26,109 nt of DNA, from positions 1-26,109 of the forward strand of contig WQRN01000010.1 in NCBI GenBank assembly GCA_009786715.1, given 5' to 3'. Source of the stretch: Treponema sp. GTDB lineage: Bacteria > Spirochaetota > Spirochaetia > Treponematales > Breznakiellaceae. The notes beneath the pieces are model-generated. The model was not told the origin of the DNA, searched no databases, and saw only the letters and a list, made by a program, of their open reading frames with translations. The translations under genes and the position numbers were made by a program. Of this stretch, positions 7,348-14,525 are shown piece by piece. The number at the start of each line of letters is the position of its first letter. Position 1 is the first letter of the stretch.

Positions 7348-7376
7348 ATTATAGATAAATTTATTTTTTTTTACTA
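7348..7376 (-). promoter_or_regulatory. Candidate promoter of the HD/ComFB operon
   Basis: On the minus strand a perfect TATAAT (7348-7353) lies ten bases before the HD gene ATG, with a poor -35, TAGTAA (7371-7376), at 17 bases. Initiation near 7341 would leave a leader of only three or four bases. It overlaps the candidate promoter of the opposite strand. Confidence 0.45.
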
Positions 7377-7380
7377 GAAT
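7352..7380 (+). promoter_or_regulatory. Candidate promoter of the secreted-protein/PilZ operon
   Basis: TAGATA (7352-7357) and TAGAAT (7375-7380) are separated by 17 bases. The -10 ends eight bases before the GTG start at 7389, again predicting an almost absent leader. A second overlapping hexamer, TATAAG (7380-7385), is less well placed. Confidence 0.4.
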
Positions 7381-7388
7381 ATAAGGTA

Positions 7389-7985
7389 GTGCGTATTTTG
7401 CATTTATCGCGCGTTTTCGCGCTTGGATTACTGTTGTTTTCTCCTGTTATAACCGCGTCCCAGACGCCGGAAGAACGCTTTTTACGGGGCTCAATTCCGC
7501 AGGAATTGCTGCGCCCGAACAGAAGCGAATCTCCCCGGTATCCGATAGATATGGTGATAGGCGAACTAGGACAGGGCAGCGTATCGTCTGTGTTATTTAA
7601 TTTTGCTATTAATATTTGCGCGGGTTTTGTATCGGGGCAGACGGATCATAGAGGCTTGGCTTCCATCAACCAGTCGGCGAAGGAATATCTTTTATCATCA
7701 CTTGAAGTTATTAATCCTGTTAGTTACAGAATAGGCGGAGGAAGAGAAGAAGCAGACGGCGCGTTTTCGTTTTTAGTCAGGTTTATCGGAAGAGAGCAGG
7801 GGATAACAGGCGAATTGTATATAAGGCATGTAACGAAGCAGACAGAAAGAGAAGACGGCGAGATTGTTACAACAAGCGCCTGGGTATTTGAAGAGTTATT
7901 GCTGGAAGAAGCGAAATCACGCGAGGCCGAACTGCAGGAATCAATATACCGGTACGATTTTTTTCCTTATGAGAGGTTTTTCTGA
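7389..7985 (+). CDS. Secreted protein of unknown function
   Basis: Unrecognised 198-residue protein. Residues 1-24 form a clear signal peptide: basic start, hydrophobic core RVFALGLLLFSPVI, and a likely signal-peptidase I site after TAS. There is no lipobox cysteine. The mature part begins with charged residues and contains a glycine-rich stretch (YRIGGGREEADGAFSFLVRF) and alternating hydrophobic strands, compatible with a periplasmic or outer-membrane-associated beta domain. The C-terminus is aromatic and charged (YRYDFFPYERFF). The start is GTG at 7389-7391; no upstream ATG exists before the promoter-like hexamers and the ribosome site is poor. It precedes the PilZ gene by three bases, so they are co-transcribed. 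Function is unknown. Confidence 0.75.
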   Translation: MRILHLSRVFALGLLLFSPVITASQTPEERFLRGSIPQELLRPNRSESPRYPIDMVIGELGQGSVSSVLFNFAINICAGFVSGQTDHRGLASINQSAKEYLLSSLEVINPVSYRIGGGREEADGAFSFLVRFIGREQGITGELYIRHVTKQTEREDGEIVTTSAWVFEELLLEEAKSREAELQESIYRYDFFPYERFF

Positions 7986-7988
7986 TTT

Positions 7989-9224
7989 ATGGCAACACCT
8001 GTTGGACGTATAGAAAAAGAATTTCTATTTAAAGCGTTATACGATGAGAAAATCCCCATTGTATATATGAAGGATAGAACCGAGTATATTTTCAGGATGG
8101 ATCAAAAAGCCGGGGAAGAACTTGTTTTTCGCCCGGATATAAATCCCGGGAAATTTAAAAATCATTTTAAACTGCCGCTGCTTTTTAATTACCGCGGACA
8201 GGTGATCGATTTTACCGCGGAAATACTGGCGCAAAAGGATGAAGTCATATACTGCAAAGCGCCTGAAACGCTTTATAAAAATCTTGATCGCAACTATTTA
8301 AGAATTGACACCCCCGAAGATATAAAAATTCTTTTTACATTCCGCGGAGACAGGTATAACCTCGCGTTTCCTAAAACCAGCGAGTATGAAAACATATCAT
8401 CCGAAGATTTAATAAGAAACATGGATCCTCATAATCTTTCGGGGCTGATAAAGCAGGTAACGCAGATGTTAAGCAATTTCGCAGACGGTTACCGTATTGT
8501 TAATTTTAAAGATAAAATGCCGGAGTCAATGGAAGAGAGAATTGTTTCTGAAACCGGAAAAACGCTTTTTATACCTTCAACCGCCGGTTTCCTGCCTAGA
8601 ACGGATCCGTATCCTAAAAAACGCATAATCACTGAAGATCTTTTTAAAAGGTATTTGGAAACAACAGGAGTCGGCTTGACATTCCTTGATGATCACTGCG
8701 CCCGTTTTCTGAAAAGCAAATTTGACGGCGATGTTTTCTCCGACGCGTGGGTGCCCATTTTGTTTCATGAATATGTAATAGGCTACATTCATATTTGGGT
8801 CGATAAACCGGGAAGGCTTCCCTTCGATTTCAGCGTCCTCGATAATGTGTATCAATACGCCAAGGTGCTTGCTTTCGCGCTGAAAGAAAACGGATATTTT
8901 GAACACGGTAAGATTCATAACGAGGCTTTTGAAGGCAAAGTTTTAGATATAAGCGCGTCGGGTCTTCTTTTCGCCTGCCCGCTTGGTTCCAACCTTCTTA
9001 CAACTCTTATGGTAGACGCCGAACTAACGGTAACGATAGAAGCGCCCAATAGAACGATTAATGTAGTCGCAAAAATTGTAAGACGTTTTAAAGATAAAAA
9101 CGCCGGTTATTTCGGCTGCCGCTTTATAAATATGCCCCCGGAGGACACGCGGTTTTTATTCGAACACCTCTACGGAAGGCAAATCGATTCAAACGACACT
9201 GCTTTCCTTTCGGGGCAGGTTTAG
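7989..9224 (+). CDS. PilZ-type c-di-GMP receptor with the two binding motifs split by a large insertion
   Basis: A 411-residue protein. Residues 1-95 look like a PilZN/YcgR-N-type beta domain. RNYLR (101-105) fits the PilZ RxxxR switch and is followed by IDTPEDIKILF, as in typical PilZ starts. The second motif DxSxxG appears only at 320-325 (DISASG), followed by a conventional PilZ beta-barrel end (TVTIEAPNRTINVVAKIVRR, then GYFGCRFINM). Between them lie about 215 residues, including a GAF-like stretch (VGLTFLDDHCARF, then WVPILFHEYVIGYIHIW). In ordinary PilZ domains the gap between the motifs is about 20-30 residues. Binding of c-di-GMP is inferred from the motifs. It is co-transcribed with the secreted protein and converges on ettA with an eight-base gap. 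Confidence 0.8.
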   Translation: MATPVGRIEKEFLFKALYDEKIPIVYMKDRTEYIFRMDQKAGEELVFRPDINPGKFKNHFKLPLLFNYRGQVIDFTAEILAQKDEVIYCKAPETLYKNLDRNYLRIDTPEDIKILFTFRGDRYNLAFPKTSEYENISSEDLIRNMDPHNLSGLIKQVTQMLSNFADGYRIVNFKDKMPESMEERIVSETGKTLFIPSTAGFLPRTDPYPKKRIITEDLFKRYLETTGVGLTFLDDHCARFLKSKFDGDVFSDAWVPILFHEYVIGYIHIWVDKPGRLPFDFSVLDNVYQYAKVLAFALKENGYFEHGKIHNEAFEGKVLDISASGLLFACPLGSNLLTTLMVDAELTVTIEAPNRTINVVAKIVRRFKDKNAGYFGCRFINMPPEDTRFLFEHLYGRQIDSNDTAFLSGQV

Positions 9225-9232
9225 AAAGATTA

Positions 9233-10930
9233 TTATCTCTCCAGTTTTCTATACACATATCTGTGCGGACTGTCCGCTGTGGAGCCGAGTTTTTCGCGTC
9301 TCCATTCGGCGTATTCAGACCAATTGCCGTCGTACCATACAACTTCGCCGTCTTCAAACGCGAGGATGTGGGTTACAATTCTGTCTAAAAACCAGCGGTC
9401 GTGGCTGATTACAAGGCTTACGCCGGCGAAAGTATCAAGAGCGTCTTCAAGCGCGCGCAGCGTGTTAACATCTAGGTCGTTTGTCGGCTCATCGAGTAAC
9501 AGAACATTTGCGCCTTCTTTTAACATCATCGCAAGGTTTAAACGGTTGCGCTCTCCGCCTGAGAGCACTCCGACTTTTTTAGATTGATCCGCACCTGAAA
9601 AATTGTACCATGCGCAGTATGCGCGCGAGTTTACCTCTCTCGCTCCTGCGCCGCTTCCGATTTTAATTAGATCCTGCCCGTCTGATAACTGCTCCCAAAC
9701 GCTTTTTTCGCCGTCCAGATTGCCGCGCATTTGATCAGCGTAGCCTAACTGGACGCTGTCACCGAGCCTTAACTCGCCCGCGTCCGGTTTTTCGCTTCCT
9801 GTTATTAATTTAAATAATGTTGTTTTTCCTGCGCCGTTAGGACCGATAATGCCTACGCACGCTCCGGGCGGTATTGTGAAGCTCATATTGTCGAATAACA
9901 GCCGCTCTCCAAAAGATTTGGAAAGTCCTTCGGCTTCGATTACAAGTTTGCCGAGGTGCGGACCTGCTGGAATTGTGATCTTATTGTTCTGCGCGCCGCT
10001 TCGGGAGCGTTCCCTTTCATCATCCTGATATAGTTTTTCGTAATTGGAAATACGCGCTTTGCTTTTTGCGTGTCTGCCTTTCGGGCTCATGCGTATCCAT
10101 TCAAGTTCGCGCTGTAAAGTTTTTCGGCGATCGCTTTCGCCTTTTTCTTCCTGCGCCATGCGGTTTTCTTTTTGTTCAAGCCAGCCGGAATAATTTCCCT
10201 TCCACGGAATGCCTTCGCCGCGATCAAGTTCAAGTATCCAGCCTGCGACATTGTCCAAAAAGTAGCGATCGTGGGTTACCGCGATTACAGTCCCGGAATA
10301 ATCCTGCAAGTGGCGCTCAAGCCACGCCACAGTTTCAGCGTCCAAATGGTTTGTCGGCTCATCAAGTAAAAGAATATCAGGTTTTTGAAGGAGCAGGCGG
10401 CAAAGGGCAACGCGCCGTCTTTCGCCTCCCGAAAGATGATCTACAACCTCATCACCTGCTGGGCAGCGAAGAGCTTCCATCGCAAGTTCAAGACGGCTGT
10501 CCAGATTCCATCCGTCCGCGGCTTCGATCTTTTCCTGCAGTTCAGCCTGCTTCGCGCCGAGTTTATCGTAATCCGCGTCCGGCTCTCCGAACGCTTCGCT
10601 TACCTTATCAAATTCCGCAAGGAGAGCAACCAGTTCTTTTGCTCCTTCCGACACGATTTCTTTGACGGTTTTGCCCGGTTCAAGGTAAGGTTCTTGTTCC
10701 AGAAACCCGATCGAAAATCCGGGGCTTATTGATGTCTCACCCGCGAACTCCGTGTCTGCGCCCGAGAGAATCTTTAAAAGACTCGATTTCCCCGAACCGT
10801 TAAGCCCTATTACGCCGATTTTCGCGCCGTAAAAATAAGAAATACTGATATCTTTTAATACTTGCTTGGTTCCGTGCTTTTTGGATACCTTATACATGGA
10901 GTATATTATTTTTTTATCATCTGTTGACAT
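9233..10930 (-). CDS. ettA: Energy-dependent translational throttle protein EttA (ABC-F)
   Basis: A 565-residue ABC-F protein with two ATPase domains and no membrane segments. Domain 1: Walker A GLNGSGKS (42-49), signature LSGGE (166-170), Walker B/catalytic LLLDEP with E191. Domain 2: Walker A GPNGAGKT (363-370), signature LSGGE (456-460), catalytic E481. The inter-domain linker (about 250-315) is charged and helical, containing LEWIRMSPKGRHAKSKARIS, which is characteristic of EttA. EttA binds the ribosomal E site and gates entry into elongation according to the ATP/ADP ratio. The ATG at 10928-10930 follows AGGAAG. It is divergent from the hemerythrin gene; TTGACC with a 17-base spacer to TAATTT upstream is a weak promoter candidate. 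Confidence 0.95.
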   Translation of the reverse strand: MSTDDKKIIYSMYKVSKKHGTKQVLKDISISYFYGAKIGVIGLNGSGKSSLLKILSGADTEFAGETSISPGFSIGFLEQEPYLEPGKTVKEIVSEGAKELVALLAEFDKVSEAFGEPDADYDKLGAKQAELQEKIEAADGWNLDSRLELAMEALRCPAGDEVVDHLSGGERRRVALCRLLLQKPDILLLDEPTNHLDAETVAWLERHLQDYSGTVIAVTHDRYFLDNVAGWILELDRGEGIPWKGNYSGWLEQKENRMAQEEKGESDRRKTLQRELEWIRMSPKGRHAKSKARISNYEKLYQDDERERSRSGAQNNKITIPAGPHLGKLVIEAEGLSKSFGERLLFDNMSFTIPPGACVGIIGPNGAGKTTLFKLITGSEKPDAGELRLGDSVQLGYADQMRGNLDGEKSVWEQLSDGQDLIKIGSGAGAREVNSRAYCAWYNFSGADQSKKVGVLSGGERNRLNLAMMLKEGANVLLLDEPTNDLDVNTLRALEDALDTFAGVSLVISHDRWFLDRIVTHILAFEDGEVVWYDGNWSEYAEWRREKLGSTADSPHRYVYRKLER

Positions 10931-10956
10931 TTATCTTCCTTTTAAACTTGTTTGTA

Positions 10957-10965
10957 TGTTAAAAT
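10957..10965 (+). promoter_or_regulatory. Candidate extended -10 for the hemerythrin gene
   Basis: TG-t-TAAAAT at 10957-10965 has the TGn extension but no good -35. It would give a leader of about 57 bases before the ATG at 11029. Other AT-rich hexamers nearer the gene are possible. Confidence 0.3.
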
Positions 10966-11028
10966 TATCCAAATAATGATGATTGGTCAACATGGATTTT
11001 TCTTATTTTAAAATGTTGGAGGGTTATT

Positions 11029-11505
11029 ATGGCAAAAGACAGTAAGGATTTTGTAGAATGGACGGATAAATTGGCCTGCGGTATTAAAATTATTGACGAT
11101 CAGCATAAAGGTCTTGTTAACCTTGTCAACGAGATGTTTGATCATGTAAGCGGCAATTATGTGCAGGAGCGCGATTATTTTAACAGGGTAATACAGGAAG
11201 CGGTTAAATATGTAAAAACCCATTTTGCCACAGAAGAAAAAATATTAGTTGCCACAAAATTCACAGGTTACGCGGAACATAAAAAAGAACATGAAAACTT
11301 CATCCGCGCGATTGTGGATAATATTAAAGAATATGAATCCGGAAACAGGCTTACGCTTTCCACTTTTACAAGGTTTTTAAAAGACTGGATTTTATCGCAT
11401 ATCGCTTTTATGGATAAGCAATATTTTGAGTATTTCAGGAAAATTGCAACGCGGAAAGAAGACGGAAAGTTAAGTATCACTTCTGATGATATAAATAACG
11501 CTTAA
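11029..11505 (+). CDS. Bacteriohemerythrin
   Basis: A single-domain, four-helix, non-haem di-iron protein of 158 residues. All seven expected ligands can be placed: H26 (DDQHK), H65 and E69 (HFATE), H84 and H88 (HKKEH), H124 and D129 (HIAFMD). Such proteins bind oxygen reversibly and, in microaerophiles and anaerobes, are thought to buffer or sense oxygen or protect iron enzymes. The last 20 residues form a polar tail beyond the domain. The ATG is preceded by TTGGAGGG, one of the best ribosome sites in the window. No signal peptide or chemoreceptor fusion is present, so it is a free cytoplasmic protein. Confidence 0.93.
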   Translation: MAKDSKDFVEWTDKLACGIKIIDDQHKGLVNLVNEMFDHVSGNYVQERDYFNRVIQEAVKYVKTHFATEEKILVATKFTGYAEHKKEHENFIRAIVDNIKEYESGNRLTLSTFTRFLKDWILSHIAFMDKQYFEYFRKIATRKEDGKLSITSDDINNA

Positions 11506-11511
11506 TTATTA

Positions 11512-11520
11512 TGATATAAT
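11512..11520 (+). promoter_or_regulatory. Extended -10 promoter immediately upstream of rqcH
   Basis: TG-a-TATAAT (11512-11520) is a perfect extended -10. The six bases tgctcc separate it from the ATG at 11527. Transcription normally starts about seven bases after the -10, which is the A of the ATG. No Shine-Dalgarno is present and the -35 region is poor, as expected for an extended -10 promoter. Confidence 0.6.
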
Positions 11521-11526
11521 TGCTCC

Positions 11527-13008
11527 ATGTCCCTGAACTGGAAAGAAATCAATTTGATCCTCGAAGAGCTTAACCTTGAAGGCGCGCAGATTCAAAGCGC
11601 CGTGCAAAGCGCTTACGATGTGATTATTTTACGGTTTCATAAAAAAGGCGAAACAAAGCAGGTTTTAATATCTTTAAGTTCAGGCGCGTGCAGACTGCAT
11701 GAAACATTCCGCGCCGTTGTGAAAAGCGAAAAGCCTCTGCGTTTTGCGCAATTTTTATCTTCCAAAATTGTAAACGGCTGGGTTACGCAGATAAATCAGC
11801 TTGGAGATAACCGCATTGTTAAAATCGCCGTTAAACGCTCAGGCGCCGCTGTTGAGTCTGAAAATGATAATGTAATTTTTAATCTTTATATCCGTCTTTG
11901 GTCAAACGCGGCGAATTTTATCGTTACGGATGAGAATGGCGTAATACTTGACGCTATGCGCAGACATCCAAAGCGCGGTGAAATTACAGGCGGGCATTAC
12001 GCGCCTGAAGATATTAAAGAAGAAAATTTACCACGGAGTATACAGAAGGAAGAAGAGTGTAGGCAAAAACCTAAGCGCGAGTTTTTTATACGTGAGCTTC
12101 CCGGCGAAGGCTCTTTTAATAAAAAAATCGAAGAATCCTACACTGCGCAGGGCGGAACTCTTTCGTTGGAAGCGCTCAGAGAACAGGCAAGGCGGAATTG
12201 CGAAGGCAGTTTGGGAAGAATCAGTGCTTCGATAGAAAAATTAAAAGAAAAGGAAGCGTCTTTTGAAGACGCGCAGCGGTTTAAAATATACGGCGATTTG
12301 ATACTTTCGAATATCGCCGGTATAAAACCGGATGATAAATGGCTTGATACCGAAGATTTAAACGGCCGAAAAATACGAATAGAAATGGAAGAGCGCATTC
12401 CGCCTGCGGCAATGGCGCAAAAATATTATGAACAATACAGAAAGGCAAAAAACGGGCTTGCGGAAATTCAAAGGGAGATAGCGCAGAGCGAGAATGAACT
12501 TAAAGAAATAACAGAAAAACTTGAACGCCTGTTAAACGAAACCAATCCGCTTGTTCTCGCGAAATTGTTAAAATCCGGAGGAGCGGCGCGTCCTTCTGTA
12601 TCTCAAAAGAAAGAAAAAACACGGCCGGGACTTTCGTTTAAACGCGGCGACTGGCTTATCATTGTAGGAAGAGACGCGAATGAAAATGATGAACTTCTGC
12701 GCCGTCATGTAAAGGGAAACGATCTGTGGCTGCATGCCAGAGATTATCACGGCTCTTATGTGTTTATAAAACGAAGAGCAGGGAAGTCCGTGCCGCTTGA
12801 TATTTTATTAGATGCGGGAAACCTTGCCATATTTTACTCGAAGGGAAGAAACAACGCCCAGGGAGATTTATTTTACACGCATGTTAAATATTTACGCCGC
12901 GTTAAGGACGGTCCCAAAGGGCTCGTTATTCCCACTCAGGAAAAAAATATGCATGTAAAGGTTGAAGATGAACGTCTGCGCGAACTTGAAAAATGCAGGT
13001 TTTTATAG
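11527..13008 (+). CDS. rqcH: RqcH / NFACT-family ribosome quality-control protein
   Basis: Homologue of bacterial RqcH (Rqc2/NEMF; older name fibronectin-binding protein), which binds the obstructed 50S subunit with peptidyl-tRNA and directs alanine tailing. The N-terminal NFACT-N part covers about 1-165 (ILEELNLEGAQIQSA; LSSGACRLHET; RLWSNAANFIVTDENG). The middle (about 210-350) is charged and coiled-coil rich. The C-terminal NFACT-R domain is well conserved: KRGDWLIIVGRDANENDELL, VKGNDLWLHARDYHGSYVFI, then AIFYSKGRNNAQGDLFYTHV. At 493 residues it is shorter than the B. subtilis protein (about 570). The family's Asp-Arg pair near residue 97 appears to be N95-R96 with D94 before it. The start has no ribosome site but a promoter ends six bases upstream. 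Confidence 0.88.
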   Translation: MSLNWKEINLILEELNLEGAQIQSAVQSAYDVIILRFHKKGETKQVLISLSSGACRLHETFRAVVKSEKPLRFAQFLSSKIVNGWVTQINQLGDNRIVKIAVKRSGAAVESENDNVIFNLYIRLWSNAANFIVTDENGVILDAMRRHPKRGEITGGHYAPEDIKEENLPRSIQKEEECRQKPKREFFIRELPGEGSFNKKIEESYTAQGGTLSLEALREQARRNCEGSLGRISASIEKLKEKEASFEDAQRFKIYGDLILSNIAGIKPDDKWLDTEDLNGRKIRIEMEERIPPAAMAQKYYEQYRKAKNGLAEIQREIAQSENELKEITEKLERLLNETNPLVLAKLLKSGGAARPSVSQKKEKTRPGLSFKRGDWLIIVGRDANENDELLRRHVKGNDLWLHARDYHGSYVFIKRRAGKSVPLDILLDAGNLAIFYSKGRNNAQGDLFYTHVKYLRRVKDGPKGLVIPTQEKNMHVKVEDERLRELEKCRFL

Positions 13009-13014
13009 TATAAT
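12986..13014 (+). promoter_or_regulatory. Strong promoter predicting a leaderless mRNA for the 13020 gene
   Basis: TTGAAA (12986-12991), a 17-base spacer, and a perfect TATAAT (13009-13014) lie at the very end of rqcH. Only five bases (taatc) follow before the ATG at 13020, so the predicted start site coincides with the start codon. Confidence 0.65.
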
Positions 13015-13019
13015 TAATC

Positions 13020-13550
13020 ATGGCAAAAACAAAAGCCGGCGCCGTAAAAACAAAGGCCGCTAAAAAATCTGCCGAAAAAATATCAGAAAAAGACAGTCTT
13101 GCAAACGAATTAAAGAATCTCATACCCAAACTCGATGAAGAAGGTTTAGCGTTTCTTGTCAAACAGGCTCATGTACATCTTTACAACATGCAAGTTGACG
13201 CGCTTAATCAAAATACAATAAGAGAAGATCAGCGCGAAAGCGCAAAAAACACCAAATCAAAAAAAGCGGTTAAAGCTTTATTTACCGATATCGAAATGTC
13301 TGATTCCGGTTCGGGTTATCATATCCTTTTCGGCAATGAGTGGATTTCTTTTACAAAAGGTGAAATAACGACTATGGTGAAAATAGCTCTTTGCGATGAT
13401 TCGGATCTGGAAATAAGAGGCAGGTTTTACAACTGGCTTTCCGGCGAGCGCAGCGACATACTTGTTACAGCTTCAATAGCCGATAAATTTGATAAGAAAC
13501 TCAACTCCCTGCTTATCTTGTTAAGAAACAATTTTAAGATTAAAAAATAG
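13020..13550 (+). CDS. Conserved-looking small protein with basic Lys/Ala-rich N-terminus, function unknown
   Basis: A 176-residue protein I do not recognise. Residues 2-25 are a Lys/Ala-rich tail (AKTKAGAVKTKAAKKSAEK) resembling nucleic-acid-binding or nucleoid-protein tails. A helical region follows (30-75), then a second basic patch (SAKNTKSKKAVKALF), and a compact mixed alpha/beta part from about residue 90 (IEMSDSGSGYHILFGNEWIS, FTKGEITTMVKIALC). There is no signal peptide and no membrane segment. The ATG lacks a ribosome site, and a near-consensus promoter ends five bases before it. It stands between rqcH and the Memo gene. A nucleic-acid-related role is only a guess from composition. 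Confidence 0.72.
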   Translation: MAKTKAGAVKTKAAKKSAEKISEKDSLANELKNLIPKLDEEGLAFLVKQAHVHLYNMQVDALNQNTIREDQRESAKNTKSKKAVKALFTDIEMSDSGSGYHILFGNEWISFTKGEITTMVKIALCDDSDLEIRGRFYNWLSGERSDILVTASIADKFDKKLNSLLILLRNNFKIKK

Positions 13551-13587
13551 GAAATTATTCGTTTTTTCCGATTTTTCCCGTTTTTCC

Positions 13588-13616
13588 TTGCATATGGCTC
13601 CCGCAAACACTAGAGT
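13588..13616 (+). promoter_or_regulatory. Weak candidate promoter of the Memo-family gene
   Basis: TTGCAT (13588-13593) and TAGAGT (13611-13616) are 17 bases apart. The -10 ends eight bases before the ATG at 13625. The hexamers are only partial matches, and a TAAAAT at 13617-13622 overlaps. Confidence 0.3.
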
Positions 13617-13624
13617 TAAAATAT

Positions 13625-14461
13625 ATGGAAGCTGTGCTTGCCCAAAAAAGACGGGTGCGAAGTCCGGTCGGCGCCGGAATATTTTATCCCGAAGACAAGA
13701 AAGAAGTGCTCGATTATTTAGGGTCTTTCGGCCTTGAAGAGAGCGCAGGCGGGTTCGCACAGGCAATTATAGCGCCTCATGGGGCATGGAGTTACTCAGG
13801 TTCGCTTGTCGCGCAGGCTTTTTCCTCCGCAATGGGCAGGAGTTCAGACATAAAAAAGGTTGTAATTCTCGGTCCTATTCATGATAAACGAGAAAAAGGC
13901 CTGTTTTTATCGAATTCCCACTCTTTTCACACCCCTTTAGGGAATATTCCCGTAGATCATGAAATATCTGAAGAATTAGGGTTTAGAGGCAGTTTTTTTG
14001 AAATTAACGATATCCCCCATCTTGGGGAACATTCCATAGAAATCCTGCTTCCTTTTGTAAAATATTGCTTCCCGAACGCGTCGCTTATTCCAATATTGAT
14101 GGGGCAGCCGAAAGCCCAGTACATTTACGACCTTGCAAATGCCTTAAGAACCGTTATTACGCCGGTTCTCGATGAAACCCTCATAATTGTTTCATGTAAT
14201 CTGTCCTGCGATACCGATCAAAAAACAGCGCGCCATCTTGCCGAAGAATCGCTGCGTCTTTTTTCCGAAAAGAACGCCTCGGCTCTGGCAAGCGCCATTC
14301 TTGACGGCCGTTTAAACGCCTGCGGAGGCGCTCTTGTCGCCGGTCTTTTTGAAAGCGGATTGCTTGATAAAACCCAAACCTGCTCTGTCGCCGACAATCT
14401 TGTCAGCGCTGTCGGCACAGAAAATAATACAGTTTATTACAGCGAATTTTCTTATATTTAA
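13625..14461 (+). CDS. Memo-family protein (AmmeMemoRadiSam system protein B type)
   Basis: A 278-residue member of the Memo family, related to non-haem-iron dioxygenases. Conserved positions are seen: H52 in APHGAWSYSG, H86 in VILGPIHDK, H136 in LGEHSIEILLPF and C233 in NACGG. The usual SSDLSHY-type motif is replaced by SCNLSCDTD (190-198), so the Asp and His of that motif are changed to Asn and Cys. In many bacteria Memo is encoded with AMMECR1 and a radical-SAM protein; neither is in this window. The enzymatic role of bacterial Memo is unsettled. The start is ATG at 13625 with no proper ribosome site. Confidence 0.87.
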   Translation: MEAVLAQKRRVRSPVGAGIFYPEDKKEVLDYLGSFGLEESAGGFAQAIIAPHGAWSYSGSLVAQAFSSAMGRSSDIKKVVILGPIHDKREKGLFLSNSHSFHTPLGNIPVDHEISEELGFRGSFFEINDIPHLGEHSIEILLPFVKYCFPNASLIPILMGQPKAQYIYDLANALRTVITPVLDETLIIVSCNLSCDTDQKTARHLAEESLRLFSEKNASALASAILDGRLNACGGALVAGLFESGLLDKTQTCSVADNLVSAVGTENNTVYYSEFSYI

Positions 14462-14525
14462 ACGAATATCCCGGTTATACATCATCATACATAAACAGCC
14501 GCCATTTTAAAGCCGATACTATAAT

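Noticed and set aside
10066..10665. A 199-codon open frame antisense to ettA
   Set aside because: It lies entirely within a highly conserved ABC-F gene on the opposite strand.
13551..13587. Terminator after the 13020 gene (GGAAA...TTTCC)
   Set aside because: Only a five-base, mostly A-T stem can be formed; not convincing despite the T-rich sequence.
14520..14525. TATAAT directly abutting the lipoprotein ATG as its promoter
   Set aside because: Transcription would start inside the coding region past the ATG, and there is no -35 at a suitable distance; the hexamer is probably coincidental or helps only partly.
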